A DNA stretch of 46,082 bases from an uncultured Pelagibacteraceae bacterium (GTDB lineage Bacteria; Pseudomonadota; Alphaproteobacteria; Pelagibacterales; Pelagibacteraceae). Positions within the stretch are counted from its first letter, which is position 1; every line of letters starts with the position of its first letter. Location: assembly GCA_902567685.1 (NCBI GenBank), contig CACFNH010000006.1, positions 1 through 46,082 of the forward strand, given 5' to 3'. The notes under the pieces were generated by a model, which saw only the letters and a program-made list of their open reading frames with translations, made no database searches and had not been told where the DNA came from. Below are positions 33,941-41,684 of this stretch, one piece after another. Made by a program: the position numbers and the translations under genes.

Positions 33941-35134
33941 TTAATTAACCATTTTTTCTTGTAAAGAAATAAGCATTTTAAGACACTTTTTTAGCTGATC
34001 ATATGTGATATATTCATCAACTGTATGTGCTTGTTCGATAGATCCAGGCCCACAAATTACAGTGCTTATACCAGAATTTTGAAACAATCCCGCTTCAGTA
34101 CCAAATGACATTGTATCTTTTGAATTATCGCCAGTTAGATTACAAACAAGATTCACAGCATCTGACGATTCTTCTTTGTCAAAGCCTACAACCTCACCAA
34201 TTATTTCTTTCTTAATATTTCCTTTAGGATTATTTTTTTTCATTTCGGGCAACAAAATATTTTTAGCAAAAGTGTCGATATTATTACTAATGAAATCTCC
34301 ATCATTCTTATTAATAGGTCTTACCTCCCATTCAAGAGAACAGTGATCTGCAATTACATTTGCACCTATACCTCCAGAAATTTTTCCTATTTGGAGAGTT
34401 GAATAAGATGGGGAAAAAGATGTTTTAGATGATATTCTTTTTTTAAGTTCATCTCTTAATTCCATAAGTTTATTACTGTATCGAATGGCATATTCAATAG
34501 CGCTAACACCGCCTTCTGGATTTGAGGCATGTCCTGACAACCCGGTAAAGTGAGTTATGTATTCATTATATCCTTTGTGAGCAGTTATAGCTTTCATATT
34601 TGTTGGCTCACCAATTATACAAGCTGAAAAATTAATATTTCTTTTTTTTAAGTCTGCTAAAACTAAAGGAGCGCCTAAACAACCAGTTTCTTCATCAAAT
34701 GTATAAGAAAAATGTATTGGTGATTTTAATTTATTAGAACTAAATAAAGGTGCGACAGCTAAAGTACAAGCAATAAATCCTTTCATATCACATGTTCCAC
34801 GACCATAAACTTTATTATCTTTTTCTCTTGTCTTGTATGGATCTGAAGTCCATTCGTTGGGTATAGCGGGAACCACATCAGTATGACCAGATAAGATAAT
34901 CCCACTATTGTTTGAATTTCCTTTTCCATTAATTGTTGAAAATAAATTAGCCTGAGAACCAGACTTGTTATAAGTTTTGAAAGAGGTGGCACCAGCTTTA
35001 TCTAATTGTTTTTCACAATAATCAATCAAATCTAGATTTGAAGTACCCGAGACTGTTTGAAATTTTATTAGATTGCTTAAAATCTTTAAAGTTTCTGGAA
35101 ACACTTGATCGATTATATTTTTTTGTATAGGCAT
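33941..35134 (-). CDS. M20-family deacylase, acetylornithine deacetylase (ArgE)-like
   Basis: The 397 residues match ArgE-type M20 metallopeptidases. Metal-site motifs are SGHTDVVPA, YGRGTCDMKGFIA (Asp ligand), FDEETGCLGA (catalytic and ligand glutamates), IGEPTNMKAITAHKG, and near the end FGTEAGLFQNSGISTVICGPGSIEQAHTVDEY with the last His ligand. The dimerisation domain holds LSGHASNPEGG. ArgE deacetylates N-acetylornithine. N-acetyl-2,4-diaminobutyrate, the product of the DoeA reaction, is a shorter homolog, so a role in ectoine breakdown is possible. It heads a minus-strand unit with the metallopeptidase and cyclophilin and is only 13 bases from a divergent gene. Confidence 0.85.
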   Translation of the reverse strand: MPIQKNIIDQVFPETLKILSNLIKFQTVSGTSNLDLIDYCEKQLDKAGATSFKTYNKSGSQANLFSTINGKGNSNNSGIILSGHTDVVPAIPNEWTSDPYKTREKDNKVYGRGTCDMKGFIACTLAVAPLFSSNKLKSPIHFSYTFDEETGCLGAPLVLADLKKRNINFSACIIGEPTNMKAITAHKGYNEYITHFTGLSGHASNPEGGVSAIEYAIRYSNKLMELRDELKKRISSKTSFSPSYSTLQIGKISGGIGANVIADHCSLEWEVRPINKNDGDFISNNIDTFAKNILLPEMKKNNPKGNIKKEIIGEVVGFDKEESSDAVNLVCNLTGDNSKDTMSFGTEAGLFQNSGISTVICGPGSIEQAHTVDEYITYDQLKKCLKMLISLQEKMVN

Positions 35135-35147
35135 TCAAAATAAATAT

Positions 35148-36005
35148 ATGTCATATAGCAATCAAAAAAAAGGAATGTTTCTTGCCTTTATAGGAGTCAT
35201 GTTTATCACACCAGATTCTCTTTTAATTAGATTAGCAAATCTTTCGTCTTGGGATTTAATTTTTTATAGAGGAATTATACCTTTTTTTATTGTTTTTTTT
35301 GCTTTGTTGATTATTTATAGGAGTAAATTTATTTCACAATTAATAGAAAATTCATGGCACGGCGTAGCCTACGCAGTCATTTTTGCAATAACAAATGTTT
35401 TTTTTGTAATATCTATAAACAATACAAATGTAGCAAATACGTTAATTATGATTGCTTTAGCGCCTATGCTTTCATCAGTAATTAGTTTTATTTTTTTAAA
35501 AGAAAATACAGATAAAAAAACATTGGTAGCTATTGGCATTACTACTTTAGCAGTAATTTATATTTTTAAAGATTCTTTTGAAAGAGGAGATGTTTTAGGC
35601 AACTTTTTAGGATTAATTTGTGCGACAGGTTTAGCTGGTGGAGCTGTAATAATAAGATCTGCAAAAAAAATTAATTTAGTTCCTTCTGCTATGATGGGTA
35701 AATTATTAGTAGCTTTAATAGCTTTCTTTTTTACAGAAAATCTCATTTTGAGAGGGAACGACATAGCAATTGTGCCAATCATGTGTATAGCATGTGTAAC
35801 AATACCTTTTGTATTGATAACTTTAGCCCCCAGATATATCACTGCACCTGAGGTTAATCTTTTCTTTCTACTAGAGACCATTTTGGGACCTCTTTGGGTT
35901 TGGTTGGTTATAACAGAGCAACCTAGTACAGAAACAATTATTGGAGGATTTGTAATCATAAGTACGATCGCTTTTCATTCCATTTTAAGCTTAAAAAAGA
36001 CATAA
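35148..36005 (+). CDS. EamA/DMT-family transporter
   Basis: This 285-residue membrane protein has about ten helices in two EamA repeats. The first runs from KGMFLAFIGVMFITPDSLLIR through NTNVANTLIMIALAPMLSSVISFIFLKE. The second runs from GNFLGLICATGLAGGAVIIRSA through APEVNLFFLLETILGPLWVWLVI. The LAPMLSS...LKE and ETILGP...E segments are typical. Such proteins export or import metabolites; no substrate can be read. An in-frame ATG at 35175, preceded by AAAGGA, is an alternative start. The start is 13 bases from the divergent M20 gene. Confidence 0.87.
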   Translation: MSYSNQKKGMFLAFIGVMFITPDSLLIRLANLSSWDLIFYRGIIPFFIVFFALLIIYRSKFISQLIENSWHGVAYAVIFAITNVFFVISINNTNVANTLIMIALAPMLSSVISFIFLKENTDKKTLVAIGITTLAVIYIFKDSFERGDVLGNFLGLICATGLAGGAVIIRSAKKINLVPSAMMGKLLVALIAFFFTENLILRGNDIAIVPIMCIACVTIPFVLITLAPRYITAPEVNLFFLLETILGPLWVWLVITEQPSTETIIGGFVIISTIAFHSILSLKKT

Positions 36006-36061
36006 TTTAATAAAATAATCCATTGCAATTATTATTATGAAGGAATAACTAATCCTCATTT

Positions 36062-37387
36062 ATGGGAAAACTATTAAGAAACTCTTGGGCTCTATTTACC
36101 GGTTTTAGTGTCATTATGATTTCTCATGGGTTTCAGGGAAATCTATTAGGAGTTAGAGCTGTATTAGAAAATTTTAATTTTATTGCTACAGGCACAATGA
36201 TGTCTGGGTACTTTATTGGATATTTTGTAGGTGCCAATATGATTCCGAATCTTGTTGGTAAAGTAGGTCACATAAGAGTATTTGCAGCTTTTGCTTCAAT
36301 GGCTTCCCTAAGTTCATTGGTTCATGCTGTCTTTGTAGATCCATTTATTTGGACTTTAGCAAGATTTTTAACTGGTTTTAGCATGATAGGCATACTTATA
36401 ATTGTTGAAAGTTGGCTAAATGATAGAGCTACAAATAAAACAAGAGGAAAAGTATTGTCTCTTTATATGTTTATTACTTTTTTTGCATTTGCTTTAGGAA
36501 ATCTTCTATTAAACGTAAGTAGTCCTAAAAACTATGAACCATTTATATTAATTTCTTTGTTATTTTCTATATCTTTAATTCCAATACTTCTTACAAAACG
36601 TAAGCCTCCAACATTTAAAAAAATAAGCTCTATTAAAATTAAAGAACTTTTTAAAATTTCACCTTTTGGAAGTTTTTCTACTTTTTGTTCAGGTTTTATT
36701 TTTTCAGCTGTATTTACAATGCTATCTGTTTATGCAGTTACAATGAATTTGTCAGTCTTTGAGATTTCTATATTATTATTTTCTGTAACTCTTACAGGTG
36801 CACTCTTTCAGTGGCCAATTGGTTCATTATCTGACAACTATGATAGAAGAATAGTTATTATTGGATGTTGTATAGTTTCATCCATATTTGCTTTTCTTTC
36901 AATTGGAGCCTCAGGCCTGTCTTTTGACAATCTCTTTATAGAAGAGATGTTTAGATTTAACTATTTTTCTTCAGAAACTACTATGGATAAAACTAAATTA
37001 TTTATATTCATAATTCTTTTAGCTGGAATGACACTTCCATTATTTGCTTTAAATCTTGCACTTGTTAACGATTATATACCAAAAGAAAAGTTTGTTGCAG
37101 CAGGAGCTGGTTTAAATATAGTATTTGGCTTGGGCGCAATTGCAGGACCAATAATTTGCTCAGTGTTAATGAATTTTTTAGGACCAAATGGTTTTTTTAT
37201 TCATTTAATTATCTTTTTATTAATTATAGCTTTTTTTGGAATTTTTAGATTGACCAGAAGAAAATACGAGGACAATCCTGATTCAACTTTTACTCCTTTA
37301 CCAAAAGACATTACTCCTTTAGGTATTGAACTTGACCCTGATACAGGTGTTGACTTATCTAATACCAATAAAAATCAGCTCAAATAG
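36062..37387 (+). CDS. MFS transporter (YcaD-like)
   Basis: The 441-residue protein has twelve probable membrane helices, beginning FSVIMISHGFQGNLLGVRAV, with motif-like WTLARFLTGFSMIGILIIVESWLND in helices 4-5. The loop after helix 8 reads WPIGSLSDNYDRRIVII, matching MFS motif A (G-x-L-S-D-x-x-x-R-R). A hydrophilic tail of about 40 residues (TRRKYEDNPDSTFTPLPKDIT) ends the protein. YcaD-type MFS proteins have no settled substrate. A 56-base spacer separates it from the EamA gene, and a Fur box lies 27 bases after its stop, belonging to the next operon. Confidence 0.87.
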   Translation: MGKLLRNSWALFTGFSVIMISHGFQGNLLGVRAVLENFNFIATGTMMSGYFIGYFVGANMIPNLVGKVGHIRVFAAFASMASLSSLVHAVFVDPFIWTLARFLTGFSMIGILIIVESWLNDRATNKTRGKVLSLYMFITFFAFALGNLLLNVSSPKNYEPFILISLLFSISLIPILLTKRKPPTFKKISSIKIKELFKISPFGSFSTFCSGFIFSAVFTMLSVYAVTMNLSVFEISILLFSVTLTGALFQWPIGSLSDNYDRRIVIIGCCIVSSIFAFLSIGASGLSFDNLFIEEMFRFNYFSSETTMDKTKLFIFIILLAGMTLPLFALNLALVNDYIPKEKFVAAGAGLNIVFGLGAIAGPIICSVLMNFLGPNGFFIHLIIFLLIIAFFGIFRLTRRKYEDNPDSTFTPLPKDITPLGIELDPDTGVDLSNTNKNQLK

Positions 37388-37406
37388 GCGTATATCTGCG
37401 ACATTA

Positions 37407-37435
37407 TTGCAACTGATAATCATTATCATTATCAA
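37407..37435 (+). promoter_or_regulatory. Fur box with overlapping candidate promoter, iron transport operon
   Basis: TGATAAT-C-ATTATCA at 37414-37428 is a perfect 7-1-7 palindrome identical to the classical Fur operator core, and ATTATC repeats once more up to 37433. TTGCAA (37407-37412) and TATCAA (37430-37435), 17 bases apart, could be the -35 and -10 elements, putting the operator in the spacer. It is 46 bases upstream of the iron-binding protein start, so iron-dependent repression is very likely. Confidence 0.88.
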
Positions 37436-37474
37436 CTAGAGATACCTTTCAAAATAAAAAGAAGGAAAATAAAA

Positions 37475-38491
37475 ATGAAAAAAATAATAATGATACTAGC
37501 GTATTTGGGTCTAATATTTGGGACGGCAAACGCGAATGAAGTAAATATTTTTAGTGCTCGGCATTATGACTCTGATGTCCAGCTATATGAAAAATTTACT
37601 GCAAAGACTGGAATTAAAGTAAATGTAGTTTTAGGAAAAGACAAAGCTTTACAGAAAAGAATAAAGGCAGAAGGTAAGGATTGTATAGGAGATCTTTACA
37701 TAACAGCTGATGCTGGAAGACTAGGAGCTTTCCAATCTGAAGGCATGTTTCAAAGAGGCGCAAGTTCTTCGGGAATTAAAAAAGCAGTTTCTTCTAATTT
37801 TAGGACAGCATATTGGACGGGAATAGCTAAAAGGGCACGTGTAATTTATTACAATCCCTCTAAGACCACGCCAAGATCAGATATGAGATATGAAGATTTA
37901 GCAAATCCTTTATATAAAGGAAAGGTTGTCATTAGAAAATCTAATAACGTTTATAATCAATCTTTAGTTGCTTCATTAATTCAAAATAATGGTTCTAAGA
38001 AAACTTCTGAATGGGCTAAAGGAATCGTTTCTAACTTTGCTAGAACACCAAAAGGTAATGACAGAGCTCAAATATTAGCTGTAGCAGCTGGAGAAGCAGA
38101 TTATGCTGTTGCTAATACTTATTATGTTGCATTGATGTTATCTGGAAAAAAAGGTCCAGAGCAACAAGCTGCTGCAAAAAAGGTAACACCTTTCTTTCCT
38201 AATCAAGAAGGAAGAGGAACTCATATGAATATTAGTGGTGGCGGTATATTAAAATATGCACCTAATAAAAAAAATGCAATTAAACTTTTAGAGTTTCTAG
38301 TAACACCTGAAGCTCAAAAGCATATTGTTAATAATACATTTGAGTACCCAATAATTAGTGGTGTTGAACCAAGCCCATTAATTGCTCAATTTGGTCTAGG
38401 ATTTAAACAAGATCTAAAAACTAAAGTTTCTTCTTATGGAAAAAGACAAGCAGAAGCTTTGAAGATCATGACAGAGGCGGGCTGGAAATAG
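37475..38491 (+). CDS. Ferric iron ABC transporter substrate-binding protein (FutA/FbpA type)
   Basis: This is a 338-residue periplasmic iron-binding protein. The signal peptide (MKKIIMILAYLGLIFG) ends at TANA, near residue 20. The mature protein starts NEVNIFSARHYDSDVQLYEKF, the normal FutA/AfuA/FbpA opening with a conserved tyrosine. The iron-binding tyrosine pair is Tyr216-Tyr217 in VANTYYVALM. Other landmarks are YYNPSKTTPRSDMRYEDL and FEYPIISGVEPSPLIAQFG. AAGGA lies about 8 bases before the start. The gene stands behind a perfect Fur box, and a hairpin overlaps its stop codon. Permease and ATPase genes follow after a small gene. Confidence 0.93.
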   Translation: MKKIIMILAYLGLIFGTANANEVNIFSARHYDSDVQLYEKFTAKTGIKVNVVLGKDKALQKRIKAEGKDCIGDLYITADAGRLGAFQSEGMFQRGASSSGIKKAVSSNFRTAYWTGIAKRARVIYYNPSKTTPRSDMRYEDLANPLYKGKVVIRKSNNVYNQSLVASLIQNNGSKKTSEWAKGIVSNFARTPKGNDRAQILAVAAGEADYAVANTYYVALMLSGKKGPEQQAAAKKVTPFFPNQEGRGTHMNISGGGILKYAPNKKNAIKLLEFLVTPEAQKHIVNNTFEYPIISGVEPSPLIAQFGLGFKQDLKTKVSSYGKRQAEALKIMTEAGWK

Positions 38492-38508
38492 AGATTTAGA
38501 ATTTCTAT
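38488..38508 (+). repeat. Hairpin at the end of the iron-binding protein gene
   Basis: ATAGAGATT-TAG-AATTTCTAT can form a 9-bp stem with one G-T pair, beginning at the TAG stop codon. It has no following T-run, so it may protect the mRNA end more than terminate. It stands where the other three binding-protein genes carry GC-richer hairpins. Confidence 0.5.
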
Positions 38509-38526
38509 ATATCTCACTTGTTAAGT

Positions 38527-38709
38527 ATGGAAAAAACATCCGGTAAAAAATATAATTTAAACACTCTTTCTACCGGATGTGATCCTTGTTTGAAATCTAC
38601 CAAAACAATAAAAAGGAGAATTGGAGATAGAAAAGTTTCTGAACTCAAATTTAAAGAAATTAAAAGAATAGTGTCTTCATTTTTTGATGATAAAAACTCA
38701 AAAATTTAA
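38527..38709 (+). CDS. Small Cys-containing protein of the iron transport operon, unknown function
   Basis: An open frame of 60 codons runs from ATG at 38527 (MEKTSGKKYNLNTLSTG) and overlaps the permease start by 23 bases. A TTG three codons earlier is a weaker start. The product is basic, without membrane segment or signal peptide. It has one CxxC (GCDPCLK) and a charged, probably helical C-terminal half (IGDRKVSELKFKEIKRIVSS). I do not recognise a family. Placement between binding protein and permease in a Fur-controlled operon, and the overlap, favour a real gene with an iron-related role. The arms of a perfect 10-bp inverted repeat lie inside it, so the coding sequence may also double as an RNA structure. 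Confidence 0.55.
   Translation: MEKTSGKKYNLNTLSTGCDPCLKSTKTIKRRIGDRKVSELKFKEIKRIVSSFFDDKNSKI
38536..38580 (+). repeat. Perfect 10-bp inverted repeat inside the small iron-operon gene
   Basis: ACATCCGGTA (38536-38545) and TACCGGATGT (38571-38580) are exact reverse complements separated by 25 AT-rich bases. The arms are much richer in G+C than their surroundings. RNA could form a 10-bp stem with a large loop about 45 bases after the binding-protein stop codon. Confidence 0.75.
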
Positions 38710-40309
38710 TATTTGGTATTTAAGCTCCCTACTAATAACATTAATAGTTGCAATACCTATAATTACAGTGTTCAGCAGTTTTTTTGAAACCACGAGTGAT
38801 TATTATTTGCTTTTAAAAAAAACTTTTCTCTTAGATTACATTACTAATTCATTTTTAATTCTCATAGGAGTTTTAACATTAACATTTATTTTTGGAGTTT
38901 CAGCTGCATACTTTGTATCATTTTATAAATTTACAGGGGTAAACTTTTTTAAATGGGCATTAATTTTGTCATTTGCTGTTCCTGCTTATATATACGGTTA
39001 CTCCCTTACAGCCTTTTTTGAAAATTACGGAACTGCTTTTTCAATTTTAACTTTCTTTTTTGGAGATGGTGAGTTCAATAAATACATACCCAAATTTGAT
39101 GGGTTAACAGGATCAATTTTTTCTATCTCTTTTTCCCTTTTTGGGTATGTTTATGTATTAACTAGAGCTTCTTTTATATATCAATCCCAAAATTTAATTG
39201 AAGTAGGAAAAAATTTAGGACTTTCTTCTAAAGAAAGTTTTTTTAAAATTATTTTACCTTCTGCTAGACCAGCTGTTGTTGCAGGTCTTTCTTTGGTTGC
39301 TATGGAAACTCTATCAGATTTTGGAACTGTATCTTTTTTTAGTGTCTCAACATTAACAACTGGTATTTATAATGCTTGGATTTCTTTTGATGATCTTTCA
39401 ACTGCAAATCAATTATCTTTTTTATTATTATTTTTTATTTTATTTTTGTTTATCATTGAAACTTATTCAAGAAAAAAAGCCAAATATCATCAACCAACTA
39501 GAGGCTTTAAAAATATTCCCAAAATTGAACTAAAAGGGAAAAAATCTATTCTACCTTTTACTTTTTGTTCTTTATTATTTTTCTTTAGTTTTTTATTTCC
39601 TGTAGCTCAAATGAGTTATTGGACCATCAAATTTCCAAAATATTTTCAAGATATCGATCTATGGTCACTTAACTTAAATACACTTTTATTAGTTTTTGTA
39701 TCAAGCATGTGTTTAATAGTGTTTTCTTTTGTAGCCAATTATGGAAATAGAATATCAAAAAGTAAGTTTTTAAATTATTTGTCAGCTTTTTCTATTTCTG
39801 GATATGCAATACCTGGCGTAATATTAGCAGTAGCTTTCATTACTTTTATTTCTTGGCTAAGTGATACTTTTACTTCAATGTTTGGCTTTGGTAGTTTTAA
39901 AAATTTATTTATTGGATCTATTTTTGGTTTGATTATAGCGTATTTTGTTAGATTCTTTTCTTTATCTTTTAATGGAATTAAGTCAGGTTATTTGAAAATT
40001 AATCAATCAATTGATGATAGCGCATATCTACTTGGTTATTCAAAATTTAAAACTTTTATAAGTATACACATGCCTTATTTAAAAAATAGCATTTTTCTTA
40101 TCGGTGTTTTAGTTGCTATTGAAATCATAAAAGAACTTCCAATCACATTGATACTTCGTCCTTTTAATTTTGAAACGTTTGCTACAAAGGCATATTCATA
40201 TGCTGCACAAGATTTATTAGAGGCTGCTGCATTTCCTTCATTATGTTTAGTTATGTGGGCGAGTATATTCATAATATTCGTTTCTAGATATATACTTTCA
40301 GAGAAATAG
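38687..40309 (+). CDS. Ferric iron ABC transporter permease (FbpB/SfuB type)
   Basis: This is a 540-residue double permease with two fused sets of about six helices, normal for iron transporters of the FbpB/SfuB group. I use the ATG at 38687 (MIKTQKFNIWYLSSLLITL); a TTG just before is less likely. The first half has the EAA-type loop LIEVGKNLGLSSKESFFKIILPSARPA, followed by METLSDFGTVSFFSVSTLTTGIY. The second half has SIDDSAYLLGYSKFKTFISIHMPYLK and IEIIKELPITLILRPFNFET. The start is inside the small upstream gene, which suggests translational coupling. The ATPase gene follows after 21 bases. Confidence 0.92.
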   Translation: MIKTQKFNIWYLSSLLITLIVAIPIITVFSSFFETTSDYYLLLKKTFLLDYITNSFLILIGVLTLTFIFGVSAAYFVSFYKFTGVNFFKWALILSFAVPAYIYGYSLTAFFENYGTAFSILTFFFGDGEFNKYIPKFDGLTGSIFSISFSLFGYVYVLTRASFIYQSQNLIEVGKNLGLSSKESFFKIILPSARPAVVAGLSLVAMETLSDFGTVSFFSVSTLTTGIYNAWISFDDLSTANQLSFLLLFFILFLFIIETYSRKKAKYHQPTRGFKNIPKIELKGKKSILPFTFCSLLFFFSFLFPVAQMSYWTIKFPKYFQDIDLWSLNLNTLLLVFVSSMCLIVFSFVANYGNRISKSKFLNYLSAFSISGYAIPGVILAVAFITFISWLSDTFTSMFGFGSFKNLFIGSIFGLIIAYFVRFFSLSFNGIKSGYLKINQSIDDSAYLLGYSKFKTFISIHMPYLKNSIFLIGVLVAIEIIKELPITLILRPFNFETFATKAYSYAAQDLLEAAAFPSLCLVMWASIFIIFVSRYILSEK

Positions 40310-40330
40310 AGCTATATTATAATAAAGGTT

Positions 40331-41389
40331 ATGAATTCAAACTTTCTTGAAATAGAAAACGCAACTTTTTCAGCTAGTAAAAAGAATAAAGTTAATAATG
40401 TTTCAATTACAATAAAAAAAGAAGGCGATATTGTTTGTCTATTAGGACCTTCAGGAATTGGTAAAACCACAATTCTTAGAACTATAGCTGGTCTGCAAAA
40501 TTTACAATCTGGAAAAATTAAATTAAAAGGAAAAATTATTTCTTCAGAGGACTATAATCTTGAACCTGAAAAAAGAAATATAGCTTTGTGTTTTCAAGAT
40601 AATTCATTGTTTCCACACTACAATGTGCTAGACAATATTAATATTGGTTCTAAAAGAAATAAAAATACAAAATTTCGTTATTCAGATAAAGATTTAATTA
40701 ACCTTCTACATTTGGAAGATTTGAAGGAAAAATATCCTCATGAGATAAGTGCGGGAGAAGCGCAAAGAGTTTCTTTGGCTAGATCTTTAATGTCAAAACC
40801 TGATCTTCTTTTATTAGACGAACCTTTTTCCAATATAGACCAGAGTTTAAAAGATGAGTTACAAAAAAGAATAAAAGATCTTTTAAAGGAATTAAATATA
40901 ACAACAATTGTGGTTACCCATGATTCCTATGAAGCTTTTTATTTGGCTGACAAGTGTGGTATTTTATTAAACCAATCTTTAAAACAGTTCGATATTCCTT
41001 ATAATATATATCACTATCCTAATTCTATTGATGTTGTTAAGTTTTTGAATAGAGGAATTTTAATAGATGCTGAAGTGATAGGAGAAGATGCTCTTAAAAA
41101 TAATGAGCTGGGGACAATAAAAGGTAAGTTTGTCAAAAAACAAAAAATAGGATCTTCTGTTAAACTCTTAATACAACCTGAAGATTTAGATCATGATGAT
41201 AAAAGTAAACTGATATTAGAGGTTATAGATAGAAAATTTAGAGGCACAAACTTTATCTACACTCTTAAAACAAAAGGAAACCAAGTTATCCCAGTCTTTG
41301 TACACTCTCATCATGAACATCAACATAAGATTAAGGACAAGTTTGGAATAAAGACCCCAATTTATATTGACCATTTAGTTTGCTTTTAG
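40331..41389 (+). CDS. Ferric iron ABC transporter ATPase (FbpC/SfuC type)
   Basis: This is a 352-residue ATPase that completes the iron importer. Walker A is GPSGIGKTT, the Q-loop CFQDNSLFPHYNV, the signature ISAGE in HEISAGEAQRVSLARSL (variant of LSGGQ), Walker B LLLLDEPFSNID, and the H-loop VVTHDSYEAF. The C-terminal region (about 240-352, LLIQPEDLDHDDKS and DRKFRGTNFIYTLK) is a TOBE-like regulatory domain, as in FbpC. The C-terminal segment HSHHEHQHK is histidine-rich and could bind metal. The stop codon lies in an 11-bp tandem repeat (41377-41398), and tRNA-Arg follows 45 bases later. Confidence 0.92.
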   Translation: MNSNFLEIENATFSASKKNKVNNVSITIKKEGDIVCLLGPSGIGKTTILRTIAGLQNLQSGKIKLKGKIISSEDYNLEPEKRNIALCFQDNSLFPHYNVLDNINIGSKRNKNTKFRYSDKDLINLLHLEDLKEKYPHEISAGEAQRVSLARSLMSKPDLLLLDEPFSNIDQSLKDELQKRIKDLLKELNITTIVVTHDSYEAFYLADKCGILLNQSLKQFDIPYNIYHYPNSIDVVKFLNRGILIDAEVIGEDALKNNELGTIKGKFVKKQKIGSSVKLLIQPEDLDHDDKSKLILEVIDRKFRGTNFIYTLKTKGNQVIPVFVHSHHEHQHKIKDKFGIKTPIYIDHLVCF

Positions 41390-41398
41390 TTTGCTTTT
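41377..41398 (+). repeat. 11-bp tandem direct repeat over the iron ATPase stop codon
   Basis: AGTTTGCTTTT occurs twice head to tail. The first copy contains the last codons and overlaps the TAG stop at 41387-41389; the second is in the spacer before tRNA-Arg. It looks like a small slippage or duplication product. Confidence 0.8.
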
Positions 41399-41434
41399 AA
41401 TTTTATTAAAAAGATGTTAGATAATATTTCATTT

Positions 41435-41511
41435 GCGCCCTTAGCTCAGCTGGATAGAGCATCGGTTTTCTAAACCGAGGGTCGGAGGTTCGAATCCTCC
41501 AGGGCGCGCCA
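41435..41511 (+). tRNA. tRNA-Arg (anticodon TCT)
   Basis: A complete 77-base cloverleaf can be folded. The acceptor stem GCGCCCT pairs with AGGGCGC, the D-arm is GCTC/GAGC, and the anticodon stem TCGGT/ACCGA has loop TTTCTAA, giving anticodon TCT, which reads AGA. The variable loop is GGGTC and the T-arm is GGAGG-TTCGAAT-CCTCC. The CCA end is encoded. AGA is the common arginine codon in this AT-rich genome, so this is a major tRNA. GATAAT at 41420 could be its -10 box. No integrated element abuts it. Confidence 0.97.
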
Positions 41512-41628
41512 CTAAAGGTTGCAAAAAGTCCTATATTGATAAGAATTATTATTTTTACCATATGTAGTATGAAAAAATAATATGTCCCCTTGATCTGCTT
41601 TCTTAAATATTAAATACTAAGTTATATT

Positions 41629-41663
41629 CTTTGAAAGTTACTTTCAAAGTATTGTTAACAATA
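41629..41663. promoter_or_regulatory. Two abutting perfect palindromes before the amino-acid binding protein gene
   Basis: CTTTGAAAGT-T-ACTTTCAAAG (41629-41649) is a perfect 21-bp inverted repeat, and TATTGTTAACAATA (41650-41663) is a perfect 14-bp palindrome starting at the very next base. They end 21 bases before the ATG at 41685, just upstream of the ribosome binding site (AGGGA). They may be operator sites or consecutive 5'-leader hairpins; no T-run follows the first. Confidence 0.65.
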
Positions 41664-41684
41664 AAAAATGAGGGAATCATTATT

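Noticed and set aside
35558-35959. Minus-strand open frame of 133 codons inside the EamA gene
   Set aside because: Antisense to a clear EamA repeat; no family resemblance.
41435-41684. tRNA-Arg as an integration site for a mobile element
   Set aside because: No integrase gene and no second copy of the tRNA 3' end is seen; the downstream genes are an ordinary amino-acid importer.
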